The notes under the pieces are model-generated. The model had not been told where the DNA came from. It made no database searches and saw only the letters and a program-made list of their open reading frames with translations. Positions 46,384 to 57,421 of a stretch of 64,000 nucleotides of DNA are shown piece after piece. The position numbers and the translations under genes are program-made. This DNA is from Aurifilum marmelostoma (Eukaryota > Ascomycota > Sordariomycetes > Diaporthales > Cryphonectriaceae), in the NCBI GenBank assembly GCA_027559495.1, contig JAMXSV010000008.1, forward strand, positions 744,001 through 808,000, read 5' to 3'. Within the stretch, counting starts at the first letter, position 1, and every line of letters begins with the position of its first letter.

Positions 46384-48193
46384 ATGTCTTGGAACGCTCC
46401 TGACACCGGCAACGGCTGGGGTGGTGGTAACGGTGGCAGTGTCGAAGCCACCACGTCCTTTGGCGACAACAATGGCGTCTCCGATGCTTTCGGTGACGCG
46501 GGCGAGGTTGCTGGCGGTGACCGTGGCTGCTTCAACTGCGGCGAGACTGGGTATGTAGCTGCCCCAAGTTCCACCCCACTATCTCATCGACATGCGGCTG
46601 ACAAGTTGTTCTAGACACAACAAGTCCGAGTGCCCCAACCCAACTGTCTTCACCGGTACCTGTCGTAACTGCAACCAGGGTGGTCACATGGTCAAGGACT
46701 GCCCGACTGCTCCTGCTGTCCGCTGTGGCAATTGCAAGCGGGAGGGTCATTGGCTCGATGATTGCCCCGAGCCCCTCGTCTGCCCCCGCTGCAAGGGTGG
46801 CCACAAGTTGCGAGACTGTACCGAGCCCCTGCGATGCCGCCACTGTGAGGGTGAGCACATGGCCAAGGACTGTCCCACTTATGTTCCCATCTGCAAGAAC
46901 TGTGGCCAAGAGAGTGAGTTCGCCCCTCCACCCTGCTCTCCTTAACATCCGAGTCACTCACCTATTCCATCATCGTGCTAACGGGTACCTGGTGACCAGA
47001 CCACGTGGCTTCTGCCTGCAACAACGCTCGCGCGGTTGATCGCAGCCACCTTCCCGAGATGACTGGCGAGGAGGCCTGGAAGCTCCTTGAGCAGGCCATC
47101 GCCGAGCGCGACATGGACGAGGTCAAGGAGAAGATACAGATCTATGTCAAGGCTCAGCCCACCACTACCTTCGTCGAGCTCGAGAAGGCCCTCCGTTCCC
47201 AGGGCTACAACCTGTTCCTCATCCCACTGGTCAAGCGCGCTCTGTCGGTCACCCTGTGCAACATGGACCTGCAGGGCAATCTCGGCAAGAAATACACCGT
47301 CAGCTACCGCTTCTCAGATAAGCCACGCCGCGCGACTGAGAAGGAGGACTGGCCCAAGGATCATGAGGAAGTTCTGGCTCGTTTGGCTGATGCTGGTGAT
47401 GTTGTTCCCTTGGGTATTCCCCTGTGCAACAACTGCGGCGAGCTCGGCCACATCTCGAAGAGCTGCCGCCAGGAAAAGACGGAGGCCACCGACCGTGCCG
47501 CGATCAAGTGTTTCAACTGCGACGAGGAGGGTCACCGTATTCGTGACTGTAGGTCAGAAGCTGGATTATGTATAAGATCTGATCACTAACGCTTTCAGGC
47601 CCTAAGCCTCGCGTGGACAAGTTCGCGTGCAAGAACTGTGGCAAAGGTGACCACAAGGCTGCCGACTGTAAGTCGTTTTTATCTTTGATCCCTTTTGGTG
47701 GTTCGACTGACACGCACAGGTCCCGAGCCCCGCTCAGCTGAGAACGTCGAGTGCCGCAAGTGCAACGAGATGGGCCACTTCTCCAAGGACTGCCCCAAAG
47801 CTGGCCCCCGCGGCTGCCGTAATTGTGGCCAGGAGGGTCACTTTGCCAAGGAGTGCACCGAGCCCCGCAACATGGCCAACGTCCAGTGTCGTAACTGTGA
47901 TGAGATGGGCCACACCGGCAAGGATTGTCCCAAGCCTCGCGACAGTAAGCAGATCCGTCCCTTGGGTGCCAAGAGGGAGATCGGAACAGGTACTAACTTG
48001 TCCCAGTGTCTCGTGTCCAGTGCCAGAACTGCCAGCAGATGGGTCACTTCAAGTCCAGATGCCCCGACCCCCCATCGCCGAGGAGGATTCTTTCCAGAAT
48101 GCTGGTGGCGATGCTGGCTTGGCCGTCGAGGCCGGCGCTGGTGATACCTTTGGTGGTGCTGGTGGAAACCTTGGTGGCGGCGCTGGCTGGTAA
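46384..48193 (+). CDS. CCHC zinc-knuckle protein with 13 knuckles, frameshifted near its end
   Basis: Exons 46384-46550, 46615-46913, 47000-47548, 47599-47667, 47720-47944 and 48007-48193 encode about 498 residues once a missing base is allowed. Six CCHC knuckles occupy about residues 49-165 (the fourth and fifth are one residue short: CPRCKGGH and CRHCEGEH). A helical insert of about 125 residues follows (EEAWKLLEQAIAERDMDEVKEKI...FVELEKALRSQGYNLFLIPL), then seven more knuckles to CQNCQQMGHFKSRC. The protein probably binds single-stranded RNA or DNA; it is larger than yeast Gis2. At 48068-48073 a six-C run breaks the frame: one further C joins CPDP to an acidic, Gly-rich tail ending GGAGW, the kind of tail I expect for this fungal family. 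Without the change the frame runs to 48287 with unlike composition. Confidence 0.85.
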
Positions 48194-48787
48194 TTGCCGG
48201 CTTGCATCATCCGAACCAGCTGGCCAACACGAAGTCGGAATGCTTTACCAAAGATACTGCCCCACTCCGAGATACTGTGCTTGGTGATTATCATGACGAG
48301 TTGACGTGCGGTCAGTTTCTCTTGGACTTGTGGATGTGACTTGGCCACAATCTAGGGTAGGGGACTTGAGAACAGTTGAGACCGGCTTGAATGGGGCGGT
48401 TAGTACCAAACACCAGCAGGTAGTCTTCGAAATGCACAGAGGGCAATTGATCATTCAGTCATACTTCTTTCTTTGAAAAAAAATAATAGGCCGGTGAAAT
48501 GCTTGGCGCAGTGGCATTATTCCACGAAGATGTCAACCTACCACTGGCTGCCCAATCTGCAGTCAATCTAGATGTTTATGAGTTGTAGGGGTCTTCTTGC
48601 ATCCCATATTCTGCGTCTTAGATCCACTGCAATGATAGTGAGTGGTCTGCATGCTCGACACTTGAGAGGTGCTTTCCCCCGGCCGCCCTATTTACCATCT
48701 CATACCTCACCGTTTCATCTTGCAGCGCCGGTGCCGCGCTTTGATGCTGCTTCTCGACAGTTGTTGTCGGCCCGGAAGAGGAGGGAC
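48194..48787. other. Convergent 3' region
   Basis: About 590 bases between the ends of the zinc-knuckle and methyltransferase genes. No gene seen. Confidence 0.5.
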
Positions 48788-49882
48788 TTATTTGGTCATG
48801 GTGCCAAGAATGTGCGGCAATGGGTGGTACCAGGGCTCGCCCTCGGGCTGGGCCAGGTCGATGGCGGTCCAGGGCCCGGCCTCGACGAGAGTCTTGGGGG
48901 TGTTGCGGCAGAGCTCGCAGCCGCCGAGGAGGTGTGGCCAGAAGAGGTTGACGAAGGCTATTTGATTGCGTGTGAGTGTGAGAAAGAGAGATAGGTCCAG
49001 CACCTCGAAGGCAGTATATAGGATGAAAATACCTCTGCTCACTTGAGAGAAATGACCCTTGCTGGTATGGTTTTGAGGCACTCGCGGCGCCATTCCTATG
49101 CGGCCGCACGCATAAAGGCAAGGAACCAAGCAGGAGAGCACGGGGCGAATAAGAAGTAAAATGTGGAGCGAGTGAGAACCTACCCTGATATACCCTCATA
49201 GCCAGCCCAGACTCTCTCATCCTCTCGCTCTCGCACCTCACATGCTCATAGACAAACCACCTCCCGCCCTCCTTGAGATAGCCATACAGCTGCCTCACGT
49301 GCTCCTCCGGGTCCGGAATGCTGCACAGGCACAGCACCGACACGACACAGTCCACGCTGCCCTTCTGCACCCGCCCGCTGGCCGCCAGGTCCTCAATGCC
49401 GACGGGGACGACCTCGTAGATGCCCGAGAGGCCGGCCTGGGCGGCGCGGCGCCGCAGCTCGGCGTGGTGCGACGTGTTGGGCTCGACGCCGTAGACCTTT
49501 GTGATGCCCGGGAGAAGAGTGGGGTGTGCAAAGACGGAGGCCCACATGCCCGTGCCGGGGCCGACCTCCAGCACGACGCCGCTGACGGGGGGGGGCCTCC
49601 ATCGGCGGGGGGGGAGGACAGGACACGGCCTGCGGAGATGCGGCCCTCGAGAAGAGGGATCACGCGGGCCTCGCCTGTCTCGCGGACGCCGGGGCCGGCG
49701 GAGGCCCAGAAGCGGCCGAACCAGGCGGACTGGAGACGGGCGGGGTGGAGGAGGGTGGTGAGGTCGCCGGCTAGGAGGAGGGAGAAGATGGTGGGGGGCA
49801 GGTGGGTGAGGGACTCGAACATGAAGAGCCAGGGGTCGATGAGAAAGAGGAAGACCTCTTTGAGGCTTGCGAGGGTGGGCAT
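48788..49882 (-). CDS. METTL7-like class I methyltransferase, with frameshift
   Basis: Minus-strand exons 49882-49184 and 48957-48788 encode about 289 residues if one base is added. The N-terminus (MPTLASLKEVFLFLIDPWLFMFESL) is a hydrophobic, amphipathic anchor, as in METTL7 proteins of ER and lipid droplets. Motif I (VVLEVGPGTGMWASVF) binds S-adenosylmethionine, followed by VYGVEPN, VVPVGIEDL, VDCVVSVLCLCSIPDPEEHVRQLYGYLKEGGRW and, after splicing, FVNLFWPHLLGGCELCRNT, a typical METTL7 end. The N-terminal part and motif I are in different frames: the switch lies at two G runs (49587-49595, nine bases; 49607-49614, eight bases). One added base makes exon 1 end in the phase that exon 2 requires. 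The substrate is unknown. The intron of 226 bases removes sequence that reads open in the unspliced frame. Confidence 0.82.
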
Positions 49883-51450
49883 CTTGTTCGACCGGAGGGC
49901 TCTTTAGAAGTGTGACCACTGACGGGATGTTTTCTCTTGGGAGCTAGTTGAATCTGCTTGAGAGGTGGGAGGTTACGAGAGTTGTGAACAAGATGGTTCG
50001 AGATTGATTGAGGACTAGAGATTGTTCCACCTGAATAGTATGAACGAGAGCAAGCTGCGTAAGTAGGTGCAAAGATGTCTTGTTCTGGCTCAGCGTCTTG
50101 TCATGATGAACAATCGAGCAGGCAGGAGGGCGAGGAAGGAGGGGTGTAGTTGAACTGAACATGGACGAGATTATATCCAACCCCGGGTCTGCGCAGATGC
50201 TATATTGGTGGGTCTGTAATAATTGACTGGTGCTACCTGGCTTGCGACTGGGTCCGAGCAAGTATACGGCAGACATCCCATAGCATCACATAATGCTCTC
50301 TCATGCTGCCTGAGGCTATCGTCGCCCCCTGTTTGTTGTTGTTTTTTTTTTTTTTTTTAATTCAATGGTTCTTGGGGAAAATAGGTTTGTGGCAGGATAT
50401 GTCCATTATGAGACGCGTCTCACCTTTTTTGGCCGTCGACTATGTCATGTAATACTTTCGTAAGGTCATTGGTAGATTGCACCAAAACTACAGTGGCTTG
50501 GGGGTCCGAGCCGCAAGGTTAGTCTATCGATTGAAGTCCGAGTGCGCACGTGTATTACGTATAAGAGTGATCAAGCATACTAGATTATTCTCACTGCCCA
50601 GGACGTATTCCTGGTGATAACTCTACATGGCACCTAGATCGTTTGACTTCGTCTGAATCGCTAATCATTCAAGCTGCTGCGCTTGACTCTCGCCACTGGA
50701 CCGCGGGACAATCCGACCATACCCAGGTAAAAGGCACGTCTTTTTCCAAGAGGAAAGATAGAATTTATGGCTTGCTCATTCGTACCTAGCGCCCATCAGC
50801 TCAAGCGGGGACGAGCACGAACCGAGGCAGCCAGCCAAGAAGAGCAGGAAAGAGATTGGGGGGACGGTAGGGGAGGTTTGTTCTGATTATTCTATCTCGC
50901 ACTCGCAAAGCATAGGGCCGTCTAGTGATGTGTAGTCTCAATAAAGGCCGTCGGCGGAACCCTTGTTCCCGCTTTGGGGTGAGCGGGAGACATGCCACCC
51001 GGGTGGACGCCTGGACCGACGGGAGCTACGGGGTCTAATTTCCTGTGTAGAGAAATCATTGTTTTGTTCACTCTTTCCGTGTATGTGTGTCTATGACCTC
51101 AGTCCGTTATTGGCATCTAATCATGGTGGCGTTTCTTTCTTGTTTATCGCCTTTCTCTGGTCTATATAAGAATGGTGGTGGGCGCTGGCTCTGCTCCGTA
51201 GCTATTGCTGGTGATGGGGAGAGCGCAGATGAGCAGGCGATGTTTCTGGTCCACTTGGTCATAATTAAATTAAGTCGACTAAATTCTACCGCGGCATCCA
51301 TCGTCACATGAAAGGGAAGCAGGTCCTGCCATTGTAACTTCGAACACTATTCAAGGTTTCGAGTTAAACCAGCCCGACGTCGGTCCTCCTCTTGCTGGGC
51401 AGAATTCTTCCCTTAACCCTCACCGACAACAAGAATCGCCCCAACAAACC
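49883..51450. other. Divergent region between methyltransferase and SDR genes
   Basis: About 1.6 kb, no gene seen. A 17-base T run lies at 50342-50358. Confidence 0.5.
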
Positions 51451-52580
51451 ATGTTCCGAGGCGACAACCCCTTCACTTTCCTGGCGAGTACCCTCTCGCA
51501 GGTGTTCCCAGGAAAACCAGCCTTTACGGAAAAGGACATCGGGGACCTGGACGGCAGGGTCTACATAGTCACTGGCGCCAACACGGGCGTGGGCAAGGAC
51601 GTGGCCCAGGTGCTGTACGCCAAGCATGCCCGGGTCTACTGCGCCGCCCGGTCCGAGGAGAAGGCGCTCAAGGCGATGGAGGCCATCCGGACCGCGGCGC
51701 CGGGGTCCCGCGGCGAGCTTCGGTTCCTGTCGCTGGACCTCGCCGACCTCGGCACCATCCGGGCGTCGGCGGAGCGGTTCCTGGCGCAGGAGGACAGGCT
51801 GCACGTGCTGTTCAACAACGCCGGCGTCATGATCCCGCCGCAGGGGTCGCGCACCGCGCAGGGCTACGAGCTGCAGCTGGGCGTCAACAACGTGGGCACC
51901 TTCCTGTTCACCAAGCTGCTGACGCCGGTGCTGGTGCGCACGGCGAGAGGTGCCGCCTCCTCTGGGGAGGATCCTGCCTCCTCCTCCTCCTCCTCCTCCT
52001 CGGTGCGCGTCGTGTGGGTGTCATCGTCGGCGGCCGAGTCGCCCGCGGTGCCGACCGGCGGCGTGGATCTGGCCAACCTGGACTATCACGTCGACAAGAG
52101 CGCCTTTGAGAAGTACGCCGTGTCCAAGGCTGGGAACTACCTGCAGGGCGTGGAGTTTGCGCGCCGGCACAAGGCGGACGGTATCGTCAGCGTGCCGCTG
52201 AACCCGGGCAACCTGAGCTCGGACCTCTGGCGCGAGCTGCCCCGGTTCGTGGTGCGCATTTTGGGGTGGCTGGTGCTGAACCCGCCCGTCTATGGCGCCT
52301 ACACTGAACTGTTTGCTGGCCTGTCGCCTGACGTGACCATCGAAAAGTCCGGGGAGTGGGGTGAGTCGTCAAGCCCAACCTTGTCTACCCACTACTCTGT
52401 GCCTGATGATTGCTGACCTGTTGTCGTCGTCATCGTCATCGTCTAGTCGTCCCCTGGGGCAAATTTCAAAGGATCCGCAAACACATGCTGAATGCGAGCA
52501 GGCCGGTGTCTGAAGGTGGGACTGGACAGGCGGAGAAGTTTTGGGAATGGCAGGAGGAGCAGGTCCGGCCGTTCCTATAG
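51451..52580 (+). CDS. Short-chain dehydrogenase/reductase
   Basis: Two exons (51451-52360, 52447-52580) encode 347 residues. The Rossmann fold shows TGANTGVG at 41-48 for the nucleotide, an Arg-rich AARSEEK segment after strand two (favouring NADP), NNAG at 122-125, and the catalytic YxxxK at Y222/K226 (YAVSK) with preceding serines in the VSSSA strand at about 190-194. It resembles the retinol-dehydrogenase/WWOX-like and TIC32-like SDRs common in fungi, with a C-terminal extension (KFWEWQEEQVRPFL). The substrate cannot be told from sequence. A run of eight serines at 177-184, encoded by TCC repeats, sits in the loop before the catalytic-serine strand and is a repeat-made insertion. Third positions are very GC-rich. 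Confidence 0.9.
51977..52001 (+). repeat. TCC trinucleotide repeat encoding polyserine
   Basis: In-frame TCC array in the SDR gene giving eight consecutive serines (residues 177-184) in a surface loop. Confidence 0.85.
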
Positions 52581-53490
52581 GGATGGTTGGTGTGAGCTGA
52601 CTGGAGACGGGCATGTACCTTTTCCTTCTCTCTCCCTCTATTTTCTCTCTTTTTTTCCTCCTTATTTTCCCCTTCTCCTTCTTTTTCTTTCTTGTGATAG
52701 ATATCCTTCGAAATCGATGCTATAGACGACGAGTCGCACAAGGTCATGCATGGCATAGTAGATGGCCTGCAGAGTTCGACTGGATCACCTGTATCTGCAT
52801 AGCTTCAACATCCAGCCCGATCGCTCCATTTGGCACATGTATACTTTTGAGCTCAATGTTGCTCGACAGCGCCCATGGTCTGATCCATTTCCAATCTCGG
52901 GAGACCCTCGGTGGCCCGACAGGTGCAAGAGATTCCGGGCGACCGGGCCTGGGCCAGGCGGGGTACAGAAAGGTGTCCATCCTGCAGGTACCTATCTATG
53001 TCAGGTCTGAAACCCGACCAAGGGGTTCCTAACGTGCCCGAGATTACCAGCTGCAGCACATGAGCTGTTTGCGCGAGGTTGAACTCGTCGTGTGCGTTTT
53101 GTAGTGAGGAAATGGGTGGTACTTTATCGGGGGGGGGGCGGTCGGGGGGGGACAAGAGGCACAGCAGATGCACACAGTGACAGGAGCCACACACATATGC
53201 CTAGCGGGCACAGTGCTCCAGGAGCCGCGGTGGAAAGGAGGGGGGGGGGGGAATGTGCTTAGTGCAACTTCTGGCGGAGCGTTATACCCAAAGGCTCAAA
53301 AGGCTTGGCGGGGATTGGTTAGTACTGTGGTAGGCAGGTAGGTGTGCAATGCTGCTATGCGGTGCTAAGAGCGAGCACAGCAGGGCTAGTCAGAATTGAA
53401 TATCCCCGGGCAGGATGATTCACAGTCAATCTGATAAGTATGTGTATATGTTTCATGTGAGTCTCCCTCATCCATACGGACACAGACACG

Positions 53491-53511
53491 GAGAGAGAGA
53501 GAGAGAGAGAG
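53491..53511. repeat. GA dinucleotide repeat
   Basis: About ten GA units in the intergenic region between the SDR and GIS2-like genes. Confidence 0.85.
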
Positions 53512-54741
53512 GTTCCGAGATGGAATTGATGGTGTGTTTAGCAGGAGTCTGGACCTCACGTGCTGCTGCAAGCAACGCTGGAACACATGCGGCCAGTGCC
53601 ACAGGCCCAGGGCGAGGCACGGGAAGTCACCAGCGTACAGTGTGCCCAGACGAGATGCAGGGGGAAACGCCCCACCTTCCCGATCCAGGCGCATGGAAAA
53701 GTTGGAATTCCGTCTCTTGTATCCCCTCTGCTGAGCTTTGAGGTGAGAAGGGCAATGCCAGTACAGAGCAGTATCGACAAGAATGCAAGGGCAATAGTAC
53801 AAGTACTGCTGCATGCGCACATAGGGGGAAAAGGTGGACTGGAAGTTATGAGTGTTCCCCAACAAAATACAAGACCGTCATTGCTTTTTTTTCCCCTTGG
53901 GTGTTGTAACTTTCTTTTCCTTTTTTAGTCTGTCCACCACTCACGACGACCACTCACCACAATAATTTTTGAAATTAATTTACCCCCTGCATCAAGTACT
54001 GCTGCAGGTCGGGGCCATGTTTTCCTCAATTCACCCGATATCTGCACAACAGGAGACACCACATTCCCTGTCCTCCCTGGCTGGGTCATCTAGGATCTTG
54101 GGCGAGTGTGCTAGGCCTAGTCTGTCTCTTCCCTCAAGATTTTCTCTCGGTTCCTTCCCCCCCCCCCGGGGGTCTCCCCTCTCCCATCTGCTTGACTGTC
54201 TGTGAGTACTGTACGTGGTATTCTTTAATTTTTTTTTATAAAAAAAATTGCAGTAATTTCAGTGGGACTGTTGCAGATCGTCAACCCTGCCACACCTGCT
54301 AGCTGTGTCGTACCTGCCCATGTCCATCCTGCTGCTGGTGGTGTTTGTCATCTGTCGTCACCTGCAAGCAACCCTCCCCAGACAATCCTAGCTATGTCGC
54401 TTGCACGAGCACTGGTCTCTCCTCTGTTCCAGGACCTCCCTGCCATGACTAGCCGTCATCACCTCCACCTTGCTCTTCCTTCCCTTGTTGAAGTTTTGAT
54501 CTCTTTCCTATTTCTCTCCTCCCAGTTTTCTATCCTCTACTCCGATGAACTGAGTTGAGATAAACCAGTCGAAGCTGATCCGATTGATATCCAACTGTTT
54601 AGAGGTAAGTAAAGTCTCAATCCCTTATTCTACTTGCTCCATCTCTTTCCACCGGATCACCCTTCGTCTTCTTCCAGGCCATTTTACCAGTCTCACTTTT
54701 CTTCCTGTCTTGCCCCCTCCCTTGGGTTCTGCTCTGTGCCG

Positions 54742-54764
54742 TGCCTTGCCTTGCCTTGCCTTGC
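54742..54764. repeat. TTGCC pentanucleotide repeat
   Basis: About four tandem copies of TTGCC upstream of the GIS2-like gene, similar in length and composition to the CCCTG array near 39.6 kb. Confidence 0.75.
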
Positions 54765-55431
54765 GCTGTCCTCACCAAAGGAAAAGAGAGAGAAGGGGGA
54801 AAAAAAAAAAGGGCTTTGTTTGTGTAACACCAAACCTAGTCTGCCTGGTCTGTGTGTCTCACTTTTCCAAGCCGCCTCTCCTCATCCTCCTCCCCTGCTC
54901 CTCCCCCCCTCACTTAGATACACCACCAACCCCTCCGATATCATATCCCAACCTTTTTCCACCAACCTCCACCAGCTGCACAGACTCCCATGGTAGCCTG
55001 ACAAAGCACGTTTCTCTCCTCCCACTCCCGCTCTCCCTCTCCTCCCAAGCTCAAGAGACCAACCTACCCTTCCTCTCCACAACTTAAATACTGCCTTTCA
55101 AGCACAGGAGAGAGATAAAAATTCCGTATTTCCGAGCGCAAGCGGAGGAAAACTCGGCTCTTTTGCCCCACCCAAGCAGAGCAGCCAAGGGCAAGTTCGC
55201 CCCACCTCGACCTTGCCCACATCCCACCCCACCTACCTAGACTTTTTTATCTTTTTCCTGCCCTTTTCGCGCGTTTGCAAACCCACACTGTCGCAGCAGC
55301 CTCAACCTGCGCACACCCAGACTCTGACCAATCCTGCTAACAAGATCTCGTTTTCTTGCCATCTTCAGACAATTGAGAACCACTGTCAACCTCACAGCCC
55401 CTCCTCGTTCAACGAAACCTTATCATTCATC

Positions 55432-55500
55432 ATGGACGCTCCTCAATCCACCAACACCGGCGCTGGCAACTGCTACAACTGCGGCCGTAAGTTTGTCTTG

Positions 55501-55535
<35 letters not shown>

Positions 55536-56341
55536 TTCCTCTCTCTCCCTCTCTCTATCTTCCATCACCAATCATGATACTGCTACCAGAAGCAATGCGC
55601 TGACCAGACCTTGCAAACAGAACCCGGACACATCAGTGAGTCGGCAATCGTCCTAGGACGCTGCCATCGTATCGATCGAACCCTGTTCCACTGACCATGA
55701 CCTTCCCTTCCTATAGGCCGTGAGTGCACCCAGCCCCGTGCTGGTGGCGGTGACTACAACTCCACCAAGACCTGCTACCGCTGCGGCGCTGCTGGCCACA
55801 TCTCGCGCGAGTGCCCTCAGTCCGGCGGTAACACCGGCGGTGGTCAGGATTGCTACAAGGTGAGTGCTGAAGAAGCAAAATTGAACGTGCGCGCCGCCGA
55901 CTCTGTCATTTACTGATGGGATGACTACAGTGCGGCCAGTTTGGTCACATCGCTCGCAACTGTCCTCAGGGAGGTGACTCGTACGGTGGCGGTTACAGCC
56001 GCGGCTACGGTGGTGGCGGCCGTGGTGGCTACGGCGGTCAGGGCCAGAAGACCTGCTACTCCTGCGGTGGCTATGGCCACATGTCTCGTGAGTGAACCAC
56101 TTCCATCCTCATCTTACGGTCCTTTCTTCTGCCCTCCAGTCACCTGCATGTGTGACTTCCAGCCAGCTGACTATGGCTCTCTCTCGTCTCAGGCGACTGC
56201 AACAACGGTTCCAAGTGCTACAACTGCGGCGAGGCTGGTCACTTCTCCCGCGACTGCCCCAAGGGTACCCAGCCTGGTGAGAAGATGTGCTACAAGTGCC
56301 AGCAGGTCGGCCACATCCAGTCCGAGTGCCCCTCGGCTTAA
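55432..56341 (+). CDS. GIS2/CNBP-like zinc-knuckle protein
   Basis: Five exons (55432-55486, 55621-55635, 55717-55859, 55931-56087, 56193-56341) encode 172 residues. Six CCHC knuckles are visible: CYNCGQPGHISREC, CYRCGAAGHISREC, CYKCGQFGHIARNC, CYSCGGYGHMSRDC, CYNCGEAGHFSRDC and CYKCQQVGHIQSEC. A Gly/Tyr/Arg-rich RGG-like spacer at about 84-110 sits between the third and fourth. Yeast Gis2, fission yeast Byr3 and animal CNBP of this layout bind G-rich mRNA and act in translation and stress granules; the same role here is inferred. Exon 2 is a 15-base microexon that supplies the QPGHI core of the first knuckle. Intron 1 carries CT and CA dinucleotide repeats. Confidence 0.93.
55501..55535. repeat. 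CT then CA dinucleotide repeat in intron 1
   Basis: A CT array (to about 55518) runs directly into a CA array (to 55535), just downstream of the exon 1 donor of the GIS2-like gene. Confidence 0.9.
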
Positions 56342-57421
56342 GTGAGCTGCGGCCTACAGACGACTCTTCTACCTTTGCAACCGACCTTATAACGTCGACG
56401 TGGTGGTGGTGCTGCCAATCGATGAACGATGACCCGCCGGCACTAGATAAATCGGAGGGAGGCTGTTGATGCGCGCGCGATGGGATGCGAAGTTGCGGCT
56501 CTTTGAGTGGGGGCCGATACTTGGGACCTGTGGTGATGATGGTCGTCTGGATACCCCGGATCATGATTCATGGCTGTTTTTTTTTTCCTACCTTTTTTTT
56601 TTCTCTTCTCAAAAACAAAAAACAACTCGGATATGATCTTTCTCTTTTGCTCTTCTTCTTCTTCTTCTCTTTCTCGACAGATGTCGGGACCGCGACATCG
56701 CGAGGTGGGTGTCGCCTGTTTGGTTGAATCCAGGGATGGGTTGCAGCCTTTGCCGGAATGATCAGTATGACTCTGGCACCAAGACATTTTCGGTTTCGAC
56801 GGACTTCTTAAGGGGGGATCAAAAAATTTGCGGCACAATGATTCTGCCCCTTTTCTTCAACGCATGGAACACATGGATGAGAATGGAATCTGCGCTCTTA
56901 GTCGAGGACGACCTTTTTTTAAAATGGTGATCCCCATACAAAGAGGACAAAAGTGACAGTCAAGGAAGACAAATTTTGAAAAAAGAAAAAAGAATCGTAG
57001 TCATCTGCACGACCATGGCCCCTCATCTTTTTTTTCATGGTCTGCTCTCATACATACACAGGGGCGACCCGTGGATATGCTATAACGATGGACGTCTGTC
57101 TATTGCTGATGCGTGACGATGGCTTATCATCAGACTTGCATCGTCATCTCGCCCGCACATGACCGCCCATCACCTTGCAATGGGAAAAAGTGGGACATTG
57201 TTTGCTGGCGGCAGCGATGTACGCACGCGATGTTGCAACAATTGCCGTCTTGTACACCATGATCAATCTCAACAAGTATCAAGAAGAGGGGGGTGGAGGG
57301 GGGGGGGGGGTTGGAGCTAGTTACATGTTTGACTCTTAGGAGGAGGCATCCTGCACAGGCTGACGTGCTTTGAAAATGACGATGATGATGATTGCATTGA
57401 TGTGCAGTTCTATCATATCTT
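56342..57421. other. Convergent 3' region between GIS2-like and amine oxidase genes
   Basis: About 1.1 kb between facing gene ends. T-rich runs near 56578-56610 and a 13-base G run (57298-57310). No gene seen. Confidence 0.5.

Larger units (their letters stand above)
52581..55431. other. Intergenic region upstream of the GIS2-like gene
   Basis: About 2.85 kb with no gene seen. It contains several G runs (near 53130-53150 and 53240-53251), a GA repeat (53491-53511), a TTGCC pentamer array (54742-54764) and a long C/T-rich region (54600-55430) that looks like the leader of the GIS2-like gene. A gtaagt donor at 54605 may begin a leader intron. Confidence 0.5.

Noticed and set aside
49001..49150. 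Possible small extra exon in the methyltransferase gene (reads WRRECLKTIPAR)
   Set aside because: Its splice phase does not fit the preceding exon, and joining 49184 directly to 48957 gives the family sequence without it.
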